DNA of 64,000 bases from assembly GCF_000829905.1 (NCBI RefSeq), contig NZ_CDPP01000006.1:744001-808000 (forward strand), given 5' to 3'. This stretch comes from Beduini massiliensis (GTDB lineage: Bacteria > Bacillota_I > Bacilli_A > Erysipelotrichales > Coprobacillaceae). The notes below the pieces were generated by a model that saw nothing but the letters and a program-made list of their open reading frames with translations, was not told the DNA's origin and ran no database searches. Positions 1 through 7,777 of this stretch are shown here, piece after piece. A program made the translations under genes and the position numbers. Position 1 is the first letter of the stretch. Each line of letters opens with the position of its first letter.

Positions 1-593
1 ATGAATTGATCATAGATTGTTTTAAATACAATGATCTTATACTTTTCTTTTCTTGGCAGATTTTTAAGTTTTAATGGATCAAGGGAAATAAAGAAATCCT
101 GATGCACTTTTTGTTCATCTTCTTTTGTAGCTACATAGCGTTCATCCATCATCGTTGCCTCCTCATGAATATCTAAAAATGTATCAATCGTGTTTTCACT
201 TTCTAATAAATGGTACATCGCTAAAAATACTTTCGCTTGATTTGCCTTTTCTTTTAAAGAAAAGCGCTGATAGCGGACAGTAGCTTCACTGATTCCCATA
301 AGCTTAGCAATATCTCGATCACTTTTATGCTGATAAAGATGCGTTATAATCTGTTTTTGATTGTCCGTTAAAGTATTTACTTTTTTAGGCGCATCCAGTA
401 ATGGAAACAGGCATCCATGATGTTCATGCTGCAGATGAATCGCCATTCTTTTTTTAGCGTCGTAAAAATGATGCTCATAGGGATAAATCTCCCCTTTTAT
501 TGTTTTAAAATCACAATGTATGCATTGATAGCTGTGCTGATTTTCAATATAGCCATTTTCTAATTGTTCTAAAGTTAGATCTTTTATATTCAT
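1..593 (-). CDS. DUF2087 / HTH regulator, 3' end cut by window edge
   Basis: Partial gene. It starts at ATG 591-593 with AGGAGG about 7 nt upstream and runs off the left edge with 197 codons visible. The N-terminus has a Cys pair (YQCIHCDF), a His-rich stretch (HLQHEHHG) and then a LuxR/sigma4-like helix-turn-helix around residues 75-105, with the conserved SDRDIAKLMGISEATVRYQ-type helices. The last visible part (FISLDP, then KLKNLPRKEKYK) matches the start of a DUF2087 domain, which is usually fused to such HTH domains in Bacillota. Probably a DNA-binding regulator; its ligand and targets are unknown. The CxxC plus His arrangement could bind a metal, but this is only suggested by the residues. 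A good promoter and phased repeats lie upstream. Confidence 0.75.
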   Translation of the reverse strand, partial: MNIKDLTLEQLENGYIENQHSYQCIHCDFKTIKGEIYPYEHHFYDAKKRMAIHLQHEHHGCLFPLLDAPKKVNTLTDNQKQIITHLYQHKSDRDIAKLMGISEATVRYQRFSLKEKANQAKVFLAMYHLLESENTIDTFLDIHEEATMMDERYVATKEDEQKVHQDFFISLDPLKLKNLPRKEKYKIIVFKTIYDQF

Positions 594-612
594 ACTGTCC
601 TCCTTTATAAAC

Positions 613-641
613 AATATAACATAATGTTTAATAAATATCAA
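613..641 (-). promoter_or_regulatory. Sigma-A-type promoter of the DUF2087 regulator
   Basis: Read on the minus strand: TTGATA (636-641), a 17-nt spacer, then TATATT (613-618), about 20 nt before the start codon. Confidence 0.65.
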
Positions 642-904
642 ACAAATATAATATATGTTTATAAAATATTTTGTTAATTAGAATAATGTTTGATTTTCAT
701 GAGATATAAAACTTTTTTCCGTTAAATTATTTTATTCAAGTGAATCCTTATAAAACGATTCTATTGTAATACTATTTTTCTCATGGGCGTTTCGATATCT
801 CTAGTTCATACGTCGTTAATTTAACAATAAAGTTTTTTGTTGATGCACACAAGTAGGATATGAATTTATGTTGAAGAAAAAGTCATTTTATTCATGTTTA
901 TAAA

Positions 905-1002
905 TATAGAAAAAGGAACAATGATCTTGCACTTTCAAGACATATTATCATTAAAATAATTTGTCTATTTGAAACTGCAAGGACAATAGGTTCCCTTTTA
1001 TA
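905..1002 (-). other. Long imperfect hairpin downstream of the DJ-1 gene
   Basis: The arms pair over almost the whole stretch: CTTGCACTTTCAA (926-938) with TTGAAACTGCAAG (969-981, one mismatch), then GACA with TGTC inside, and outside these AAAAGGAAC with GTTCCCTTTT. It lies 20 nt after the stop codon of the DJ-1 gene. On the minus strand the last arm is followed by a T-rich run. It could be an unusually long terminator, a structured RNA or a relic of a small inverted-repeat element. Confidence 0.5.
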
Positions 1003-1022
1003 ATGCTGAAACAGTAAATACT

Positions 1023-1571
1023 TTATTTTGTGAGAAAATTATACTGCATCCCTTCTCTTAGCGGTGCGCTGTCTCCACCTAGTTTTTCCAGTAATGTATA
1101 GGCGAATTCCAATGATGCCGCAGGTCCACGTCCGGTTACGATATGTCCGTCTACCTCTACTAATGTATCTTGATGACATCCATCAGGCAGTTGATCTTCA
1201 AATCCGGGTGCACAAGTAAATTTTTTATCTTGGATTATTCCGGATTTTTGTAAAGAGATAGGTCCGGCACAGATCGCACCGATCCATTTTCCTTCATCAT
1301 TAAACTTTTTTAATATATCCATAACACGTTGATCATCTCTTAAATTTGTTGCACCGGGAAGACCACCTGGCAAAACAACTAAATCTGCATTCCCGCATTC
1401 TTCATTAAATAATGCATCCATTTTTACGGTAATCTGATGACTGCTGGTGACTTCGGTACTATCCATGCCAATCATTAGGCAAGGCATATTTGCTCTGCGA
1501 AATACATCAACGACAGTGAGTGCTTCTACTTCTTCGAATCCTTCTTTAAATAAAACAATTGCTTTTTTCAT
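1023..1571 (-). CDS. DJ-1/PfpI family protein
   Basis: 182 residues from ATG 1569-1571, which has GGAGG 8 nt upstream; a longer frame from a GTG at 1586 would start inside that ribosome binding site. Flavodoxin-like DJ-1/ThiJ/PfpI fold: the N-terminal acidic motif GFEEVEA (Glu14) and the nucleophile elbow AICAGP with Cys101 are both present, as in the YajL/DJ-1 group. The family includes glyoxalase-like and stress-protective proteins; its true substrate here cannot be read from sequence. Single gene, divergent from the glycosylase gene at 1649. Confidence 0.88.
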   Translation of the reverse strand: MKKAIVLFKEGFEEVEALTVVDVFRRANMPCLMIGMDSTEVTSSHQITVKMDALFNEECGNADLVVLPGGLPGATNLRDDQRVMDILKKFNDEGKWIGAICAGPISLQKSGIIQDKKFTCAPGFEDQLPDGCHQDTLVEVDGHIVTGRGPAASLEFAYTLLEKLGGDSAPLREGMQYNFLTK

Positions 1572-1648
1572 ATCAAATACCTCCACTAAAATTATAATAT
1601 GGTTTAAAATAATTTTAAAGAGATGTTATGATGAAAAAGGTGATAAAT

Positions 1649-2149
1649 ATGAATCAGTTAGAAAAAGTAGAACATACGCTCTCCCCTATTTATGATACTT
1701 CTTCCAAAATCTTAATTCTGGGAACAATGCCTTCACCTAAATCCAGGGAAGCAGGATTTTATTATTCCCATCCGCAGAATCGTTTCTGGAAGATTATGGC
1801 AGCGTTGTTTAACGAAGAACTGCCAATAACGAATCAACAAAAAGAAGAGATGATGAAAAAGCATCATATTGCATTGTGGGATGTATTGAAAAGCTGTGAA
1901 ATCAAAGGGGCAGATGATAATTCAATTACTTCTGTTGAAGTGAACGCTATTGATTTGTTGTTGAAAGAAACCTCTATTCAAAAAATTTACACAACAGGGC
2001 TAAAGGCTACAACTTTATATAAAAAGCATTGTTTTAAAGATACAGGAATTGCATCGATTTATTTACCCTCGACGAGTCCGGCTAACTGCCGAAATTATAA
2101 TTTAGAAAAATTAATTGAAGAATATCGTTGTATTTTAAAAGACTTATGA
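1649..2149 (+). CDS. DNA-deoxyinosine glycosylase (uracil-DNA glycosylase superfamily)
   Basis: About 166 residues from ATG 1649, preceded by AAAAGG at 7-8 nt; an in-frame ATG at 1628 is possible but lacks a clear binding site. The motif ILGTMPSPKS, followed by GFYYSHPQNRFW, is typical of the hypoxanthine/uracil-DNA glycosylase family 6 type. A late STSPAN motif supplies the second active-site loop. It should remove deaminated adenine (hypoxanthine) from DNA to start base excision repair. Ends in a bidirectional terminator shared with the convergent DUF1905 gene. Confidence 0.82.
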   Translation: MNQLEKVEHTLSPIYDTSSKILILGTMPSPKSREAGFYYSHPQNRFWKIMAALFNEELPITNQQKEEMMKKHHIALWDVLKSCEIKGADDNSITSVEVNAIDLLLKETSIQKIYTTGLKATTLYKKHCFKDTGIASIYLPSTSPANCRNYNLEKLIEEYRCILKDL

Positions 2150-2167
2150 TTGGCCATAAGTCTTTTT
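2138..2167. terminator. Bidirectional intrinsic terminator
   Basis: AAAGACTTATG pairs with CATAAGTCTTT over a short loop, with A and T runs on both sides. It serves the convergent genes ending at 2149 and 2166 and overlaps the stop codon of the first. Confidence 0.85.
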
Positions 2168-2435
2168 AAGTTCTTTCTTTTATTGTCACATGTACAATAT
2201 CTCCGGGTTGTTTACCAATCGCTTTACGTATGTCTTTTCTTAATCCGATGATATGTCTGGGGGTTTTCATTCTTACTAAACTGCCCAAATAAAGATAACC
2301 GTCAAAGGTAGCTTCAACTTTAACCCGTCCTTTATTAAATTCTTTTTTTACGTCGTAAGGAAATTCTATATAAGCACCATCCATATCCGGAACTTTTAAG
2401 ATCATGGCATCAAATAAATATAATGTATTGTTCAT
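2166..2435 (-). CDS. DUF1905 domain protein
   Basis: 89 residues from ATG 2433-2435, with AAGGAGG 5 nt upstream; the longer open frame to 2480 passes through this binding site and is rejected. The sequence shows the small beta-barrel pattern of DUF1905: [18 protein letters not shown], then [11 protein letters not shown], then the end [19 protein letters not shown] and HVTIKE. The function of this family is not established. It stands alone and ends in the terminator shared with the glycosylase gene. Confidence 0.8.
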   Translation of the reverse strand: MNNTLYLFDAMILKVPDMDGAYIEFPYDVKKEFNKGRVKVEATFDGYLYLGSLVRMKTPRHIIGLRKDIRKAIGKQPGDIVHVTIKERT

Positions 2436-2847
2436 AGAGTCCTCCTTGCATACTATAAGATAAAAATAAAAAAATTTCAAAAGAAAGGACCTATTTAGAA
2501 AATTTTGTTTGATAAACTAGCCCGTAGTATATGTTGATAGATAATATATGCGATCGTGGAAATTATCGCAAGGATAATAAATGCTGTCTTTAATTGATTT
2601 TATAACTTTTTATAAGTTAACCTGTTTTCTTTAGATTTTTAAAGGTTAACTTAAATTTTCTATAACAGTCTAACCATTTTACAGGGGCTTCTCTTGTTTT
2701 TCTTTATTATATGCTGCTTGCAAAGGCGATTTCAAATTTAATACAGATGTCATGTTAAGAAGGTGTTAAAATAAAAAGATATCTTATGAGAAAGATTTTA
2801 AAATCCTACCAGATATGTTAAGATATTCACAACAAGGGGGAAATATC
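2436..2847. other. Intergenic region with a 10-bp inverted repeat
   Basis: About 410 bases between divergent genes. It holds a perfect inverted repeat AAGTTAACCT (2614-2623) / AGGTTAACTT (2643-2652). A possible extended -10 (TGTTAAAAT, near 2763-2771) lies before the ABC gene. I see no gene here. Confidence 0.5.
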
Positions 2848-3540
2848 ATGTTAGAAATAATCGATTTAACCAAAAGCTATAAAAAAACACTTGCGGTAGA
2901 TCATGTCAGTTTTACAATCCCAACAGGGAGAGTGGGAATCTTGTTAGGACCCAATGGGGCTGGTAAATCTACTATTATTAAGAGTATAGCGGGCTTATTA
3001 TTCTTTTCCGGTAAGATTAATATAGATAATATCAATTCAAGAGATATTGAAGCAAAAAAACGCTTTGCCTATATTCCGGAACTTCCATCAATGTATGATG
3101 CCTTAACGATTAAAGAACATTTTGAATTCATCAATAAAGCCTATAACGTGGATCATATGGATTATGCAATGGAATTGGCGACACGCTTTGAACTTGATGA
3201 TAAGTTAGATAAATTAGGGGATGAGCTGTCTAAAGGGATGATGCAGAAAGTCAGTATCGTTTGTGCCTTGATGATTAAGCCAAAAGTCGTGTTATTTGAT
3301 GAACCTATGATTGGATTAGATCCTAAAGCAATCAAAGAGTTGAAGGATTTGATATTGGAATTAAAAAATCAGGGAGCTACGATTATCATCAGTACCCATA
3401 TGTTGGAAATGGTAAAAGACTTATGGGATGATATGGTCATTATTGATAAAGGAAAAATTATCGGGCAATATCGCAAAGAAGATATTGAAGATCAGGAAAT
3501 TGAAGACATCTTCTTTAAAATGACAGGTGATCAGCAATGA
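2848..3540 (+). CDS. ABC transporter ATP-binding protein
   Basis: 230 residues from ATG 2848 with AAGGGGGAA upstream (an in-frame ATG at 2815 has no binding site). Walker A GPNGAGKST at 34-42, signature LSKGMMQK, Walker B VVLFDEPMIGLD and the switch histidine in ISTHML are all present, so it should hydrolyse ATP. The D-loop-like GLDPKA and the short length fit the EcsA/bacteriocin- or drug-export class of ATPases. Its stop overlaps the start of the membrane partner by 4 nt (ATGA), indicating translational coupling. Substrate unknown. Confidence 0.92.
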   Translation: MLEIIDLTKSYKKTLAVDHVSFTIPTGRVGILLGPNGAGKSTIIKSIAGLLFFSGKINIDNINSRDIEAKKRFAYIPELPSMYDALTIKEHFEFINKAYNVDHMDYAMELATRFELDDKLDKLGDELSKGMMQKVSIVCALMIKPKVVLFDEPMIGLDPKAIKELKDLILELKNQGATIIISTHMLEMVKDLWDDMVIIDKGKIIGQYRKEDIEDQEIEDIFFKMTGDQQ

Positions 3541-5102
3541 ATGCTTTAATCTATCTTACCAAAACAACATTTGTCAATAAATTAAAAAAGGCTTTACACA
3601 AGCCTTCTGCCCTACTATTGATATTGTTTTGGATTGCTTATGCTGCTTATATGATTTTTATCTTTAGCGGTATGGCAGTTAATTTTAAATTAGATTCAAA
3701 AGAAGGAATAGTCATTATTTTGACATATGTCGTTTTAATGTCTGTGCCAACCAATATATTAATGTATGTAAGAAAAAAAGGAATTATCTTTTTGATGAGT
3801 GATCTGCATTTTTTGTTTAATACCCCGATCAGTCCCAAGCTGATTTTGCTGTATCGCTTTATGAAATTGCTGATACCTTCGATCATTATGAATCTCGTTT
3901 TATCTATTGGGGCGTTCTTTATATTTAAAGCAACGACATTGCAAGCGATCCTGTTTTTTATTGTTGTCGTGTTGATAGAACCGTTATTTGAAACTGGCTT
4001 GATGATGAATGTCTATGCAAATGAACGCTTGACACAAAAACATGTGGACTGGATCAGAAAAGGAACTTGGGGATGTTTGGCAATCTTCGCAGCTTATGCG
4101 CTTTATGTGTTTATCTTTATTGATAATACATTTAATGCGTTGGCCATCTTCCCATTACAGGAACTTTTCTTGTTCATTCCGATATTTGGTTGGATTTTAG
4201 CCCCTTATCATCTTATTTTCTTAGGTGCTACACCGATAAATGTCATCTGTTCGATTTTGTTTGCAGTTGGAACCATACTGATGCTGATTAGTGCCATAAA
4301 GATGCCTTGTACCGGGAAATATTATGAAGAAGCTTCAAATTATGCTAAAGATTATAGTGAAAAGAGAAAGAAAGCTAAAAAAGGGGAAGTCAGCTTTGGT
4401 AAAAGAAAATACAAGAAGGCTTCTGTTGCCTATAAAGGGGCGTATGCAAAAGCAATCTTTTATCGTCAAATATTAGAATATAAAAAGAATCGCTTCTTTA
4501 TCTTTGGCGGAACCACACTTCTTTCATTGGGAGCAGGACTTGTTTTATGCTATTTTAGTATTCAAGAGCGACCTCCTATAGAATTTGCTTTATTCATCTT
4601 ACCTGGATTAAGTGCCTATTTCTCATTCTTAATGAGCGGGTATGCAACAAAATGGAGCAAGGAAATTGATAATGCTTATACATTCCTTATTCCCGATACA
4701 GCCTTTAGAAAAATGTGGTATGCAACATTAATTGAACATCTTCGAGCTTTGATTGACGGATTATTGATGGTCATTCCAGCTGGAATCGGAATGGGATTGT
4801 CTATTCCACAAATGATTCTATGTATTGTTGCCCATGTCAGCATTATGGCAATCAAACTTTATATTCAAGTCATCTGCCAAAATATCTTGGGAAAATCTCT
4901 GGGAAATACAGGATTAACTTTATTAAAGATGTTGATTCAAGGGTTAGTCTTAGTAATAGGTATTATGATTGCGGTGATGGCGGCTATTATGATTTCTAAC
5001 GAAATGGCATTATTAGCGATTATTGTTTATAGTGTTGTGATTTGCTTATTATTGATGCTATGTTCAACTCGATTATTTGAGAGATATGAAAGTATAGACT
5101 AA
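3537..5102 (+). CDS. ABC exporter permease (putative ABC exporter family)
   Basis: 521 residues, with roughly a dozen hydrophobic segments and a cytoplasmic basic loop around residues 265-300 (many Lys, e.g. EKRKKAKKGE). It resembles the large two-half permeases classed as putative ABC exporters (PF16962-like), which pair with a single EcsA-like ATPase. It overlaps the upstream ATPase by 4 nt, so the two make one transporter. Exported substrate unknown. Transcription ends at the hairpin directly after the stop codon. Confidence 0.82.
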   Translation: MNALIYLTKTTFVNKLKKALHKPSALLLILFWIAYAAYMIFIFSGMAVNFKLDSKEGIVIILTYVVLMSVPTNILMYVRKKGIIFLMSDLHFLFNTPISPKLILLYRFMKLLIPSIIMNLVLSIGAFFIFKATTLQAILFFIVVVLIEPLFETGLMMNVYANERLTQKHVDWIRKGTWGCLAIFAAYALYVFIFIDNTFNALAIFPLQELFLFIPIFGWILAPYHLIFLGATPINVICSILFAVGTILMLISAIKMPCTGKYYEEASNYAKDYSEKRKKAKKGEVSFGKRKYKKASVAYKGAYAKAIFYRQILEYKKNRFFIFGGTTLLSLGAGLVLCYFSIQERPPIEFALFILPGLSAYFSFLMSGYATKWSKEIDNAYTFLIPDTAFRKMWYATLIEHLRALIDGLLMVIPAGIGMGLSIPQMILCIVAHVSIMAIKLYIQVICQNILGKSLGNTGLTLLKMLIQGLVLVIGIMIAVMAAIMISNEMALLAIIVYSVVICLLLMLCSTRLFERYESID

Positions 5103-5125
5103 AAGGAGCCGAGGCTCCTTTTTTA
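5102..5125. terminator. Intrinsic terminator
   Basis: AAAAGGAGCC pairs with GGCTCCTTTT over a 2-nt loop and a T run follows. It sits between convergent genes and reaches the stop codon of the minus-strand gene. Confidence 0.85.
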
Positions 5126-6220
5126 AATGAAAGTAAATGTAAATGGCTGACTTGATTTAATATAGTCGATTAAGAATATTTCTTCTTCTCGAATATGCCC
5201 GATAACATTTGTTTTCCCACTGTTTTTCATGTCTTTTAAAGCAATCTGCACTTCACCGCAATATTGACCATATAATTCATTATCGATAATAACGTCTCCA
5301 CGTTTGATATCCACTGTATTAAATGGTTCTACTTTTCCTTTAGCTAAACGACTTTCTAATGTACGCAAAATATAATCGTTGCGGTCTCCACGGCGAGATA
5401 AATTCATTTTTAAGCGCTCTACTTGATGTACAGGCGCATGCTCTGCTAATTTTACTCTAAAATCAATCATCTCCAAGTTGACATTCTTTAACGCTTCTAA
5501 TTCTTCATCACTGGCAAAACAGTTTCCGATCATTACATCACTGATTGTTCCCATCAAAACATAGTGCTTTAACTGAACATCAATGGGGAGGTCACGATGC
5601 ATTTCCAAAGTTGGCAAACCTTCTGTGACCGGCCAAGGACCAAAGGCATTTTCTACATTGGATGAGATGAAAGCTTGACAGCGCAGATTATACTGATTCC
5701 AAAATGCGGTTCCCTGTTGAAAAAAATCTAAAGCGACACCAGTATAACGATGTGGATAGTAGTTATGGCAGCCCATCAGTTTATCACGATTACCGCCGGC
5801 CGCTAAAACGGCTCCAATATGATTATTCACATTTGCTCCGCTTAAACAGATTGCAATGCCCTCTTTATTACGTGTCAGATAAGCTTCTTCCATATCATTC
5901 ATGCCTAAATCTAAACGTAAAACATCAACTTCTAATTCTTTAAAAAAACTTAGATCAAGGGGACCGTTAAATAAAGAAGCATTCACACCAAAATGTTTGA
6001 ATACACTTGGATTGACATCGCAAATGATTTCATAACCTAATTCTTTGGCATAGCGTGTGATGGGGTGATAACGATCAATCACACTCTGTCTGTCTTCCCC
6101 GACTCCTAATAAAGCTAAAAACAACAAAGAACAGTTGCATTCAGCCGCCTTTTTTAAATAACGCTTATTTTCTTCCTCCGTAGAATATGCCGGATATAAA
6201 GAGATACCTATTTTCTTCAT
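5123..6220 (-). CDS. MupG-like DUF871 glycosidase (6-phospho-N-acetylmuramidase family)
   Basis: 365 residues, full length for the family. The N-terminus MKKIGISLYPAYST and the downstream DVNPSVFKHFG and LRLDLGM motifs are characteristic of the DUF871 TIM-barrel. This family includes MupG, which splits MurNAc-6-phosphate-GlcNAc in peptidoglycan recycling. The C-terminal cyclophilin-like part (about 245-365) includes YILRTLESR and GDVIIDNELYGQYCGE. No MurNAc phosphotransferase system or amidase genes are nearby, so the substrate is assigned from family knowledge only. Start ATG 6218-6220 has AGGAGG upstream. Its promoter is recognisable at 6255-6283. Confidence 0.82.
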   Translation of the reverse strand: MKKIGISLYPAYSTEEENKRYLKKAAECNCSLLFLALLGVGEDRQSVIDRYHPITRYAKELGYEIICDVNPSVFKHFGVNASLFNGPLDLSFFKELEVDVLRLDLGMNDMEEAYLTRNKEGIAICLSGANVNNHIGAVLAAGGNRDKLMGCHNYYPHRYTGVALDFFQQGTAFWNQYNLRCQAFISSNVENAFGPWPVTEGLPTLEMHRDLPIDVQLKHYVLMGTISDVMIGNCFASDEELEALKNVNLEMIDFRVKLAEHAPVHQVERLKMNLSRRGDRNDYILRTLESRLAKGKVEPFNTVDIKRGDVIIDNELYGQYCGEVQIALKDMKNSGKTNVIGHIREEEIFLIDYIKSSQPFTFTFI

Positions 6221-6254
6221 AACTTCCTCCTATAATTTGTGTCTTTATACGTTG

Positions 6255-6283
6255 AATATAGGATTGTCCAATAGTAAAGTCAA
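6255..6283 (-). promoter_or_regulatory. Promoter of the MupG-like gene
   Basis: On the minus strand: TTGACT (6278-6283), 17-nt spacer, TATATT (6255-6260), 35 nt before the start codon. Confidence 0.7.
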
Positions 6284-6436
6284 AAAATTTGCAAGAGATG
6301 AAAACTTTTGCCAAGATAATGCATAAGATAGGTGTAAGGAAAAATAAAAATGTTTAGAATAAAAAACAATAATTATCTAATTAATAAAAAATTAGGATAT
6401 TATTTCCTAATAATATAATTTTAATGCGATTTATAG

Positions 6437-6465
6437 TAGACAATTTGAATAGGCTAGTATAAAAT
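6437..6465 (+). promoter_or_regulatory. Candidate promoter of hisC
   Basis: TAGACA (6437-6442), 17-nt spacer, TAAAAT (6460-6465). Just upstream (6391-6411) lies a 7-bp inverted repeat ATTAGGA / TCCTAAT that might be an operator. Confidence 0.45.
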
Positions 6466-6508
6466 GACCATGACGAAGTGTATACAATGTGAATGAGGAG
6501 GATATAAA

Positions 6509-7597
6509 ATGGAAATAAAAGATCTATTAAGAGAGCCATTAAAAGGGTTTACGGCTTATAAGCCCGGGGGAAAAAAGGTGAAAGTAAGAGAGGGAGTAGA
6601 AGAGATTATTCAGCTAAATGCGAATGAAAATCAATTAGGACCTTCTCCAAAAGCGATTGAAGCAATGAAAGAAGCAACAGAAATATCTCAGTTCTATCCC
6701 TTTACTTTTGGACAATTAGAAGAAGTTAGACAGATTTTTGCGGATTATCATGGCGTAAGTGCAGATAATATTATGATTACCGCAGGATCAGGGGGAATTA
6801 TTTCGGCTTTCGGAGAGATATTTTTGAATCCGGGGGATGAAGTAGTAAGCTGTGAGCCGACATATGATTCCTATAAAGCGATGGTCAATCGTTATGGTGC
6901 AAAGTTTATTGCCGCTCCACTAAAAAACTACGGGTATGATTTAGAGGCAATGTTGGAATTAATAACGGAGAAAACAAAACTAGCCGTTATTGTAAATCCC
7001 AATAATCCAACCGGAACCTTGTTGACAAATCAAGAACTAGACGATTTCATGGATAAAGTTCCGGATCATGTGATTGTGGTTATTGATGAAGCTTATTTTG
7101 AATGGATCGGAGATAAAAACTATCAGTCAGCTATTAAATATGTAAAAGAGGGAAAGAAAATAGCGGTATTAAGAACCTTCTCTAAACTCTATGGAATGGC
7201 AGGGGTACGTATCGGTTATGGCATCATGCTTTCCGATATATGTAAGGAAATGCGCAATGTAGAATGGAACTATGGACCTAGTCGTATAGGGTTAGCCGGA
7301 GCTGTTGCGGCTATTCAAGATGAAGAATACATCGAACGTTCATTAGATAATAATACAAAAGGAAGAGCGTTTCTGACAAAAGTATTGGAAGAAGCAGGGT
7401 TTGACGTCGTAAAAAGTTATGCCAGTTTCATCTATTTTTATCCAAATGGTTTTACTTCGGATGAACTTGTGGATAAATTAGGAAGCTATGGAGTAATTAT
7501 TCGAGCATTTAAAGAGTATACACGTGTAAGTGTCGGAATACCGAGACAAAATGCGATTTTTGCTGAAACATTAAAAAAAGTGTTAAAGAATGATTAA
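6509..7597 (+). CDS. hisC: Histidinol-phosphate aminotransferase / aromatic aminotransferase (HisC-like)
   Basis: 362 residues, the usual HisC length, starting at an ATG with GAGGAGG upstream. Class I/II PLP aminotransferase: NANENQLGPSPKA near the N-terminus, VNPNNPTG, then VVIDEAYFEW, and the PLP-binding lysine in RTFSKLYGMAG (Lys226), followed by RIGYG. It should transfer an amino group between glutamate and imidazole-acetol phosphate or an aromatic keto acid. No other histidine genes are beside it, so a role with aromatic or other substrates is as likely as histidine synthesis. Monocistronic, closed by a terminator. Confidence 0.85.
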   Translation: MEIKDLLREPLKGFTAYKPGGKKVKVREGVEEIIQLNANENQLGPSPKAIEAMKEATEISQFYPFTFGQLEEVRQIFADYHGVSADNIMITAGSGGIISAFGEIFLNPGDEVVSCEPTYDSYKAMVNRYGAKFIAAPLKNYGYDLEAMLELITEKTKLAVIVNPNNPTGTLLTNQELDDFMDKVPDHVIVVIDEAYFEWIGDKNYQSAIKYVKEGKKIAVLRTFSKLYGMAGVRIGYGIMLSDICKEMRNVEWNYGPSRIGLAGAVAAIQDEEYIERSLDNNTKGRAFLTKVLEEAGFDVVKSYASFIYFYPNGFTSDELVDKLGSYGVIIRAFKEYTRVSVGIPRQNAIFAETLKKVLKND

Positions 7598-7612
7598 TTT
7601 CATTCTTTTTTA
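7585..7612 (+). terminator. Intrinsic terminator of hisC
   Basis: AAAGAATGA pairs with TCATTCTTT; the T run follows. The upstream arm overlaps the last codons. Confidence 0.8.
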
Positions 7613-7777
7613 TTCGACAAGATATGTCAAAAAAACGGCAAGTTCTACGTAATAAAGCGCTTAAAAGTTTGTTATGGTGGAGGAATTTGTCGAACGCTGT
7701 AAATTTAAGTCAAAGAGTTTAGATTGCGGTTCTTTTTTGCACATGATAATATTTATTTGTCGAATAGGAGGGTTAAC

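Larger units (their letters stand above)
594..1022. other. Intergenic region with phased repeats and a long hairpin
   Basis: 429 bases without a convincing gene. The left end holds the promoter of the DUF2087 regulator and three copies of an ATAATGTTTA-like motif. The right end (about 905-1002) holds a long imperfect inverted repeat. The middle (700-900) is AT-rich and shows nothing I recognise. Confidence 0.6.

Noticed and set aside
1447-1695. 82-codon frame opposite the DJ-1 gene
   Set aside because: Antisense to a conserved gene, no binding site, composition of a shadow frame.
2480-2847. Small coding region or RNA upstream of the first ABC gene
   Set aside because: No frame with a binding site and no convincing RNA structure apart from the inverted repeat.
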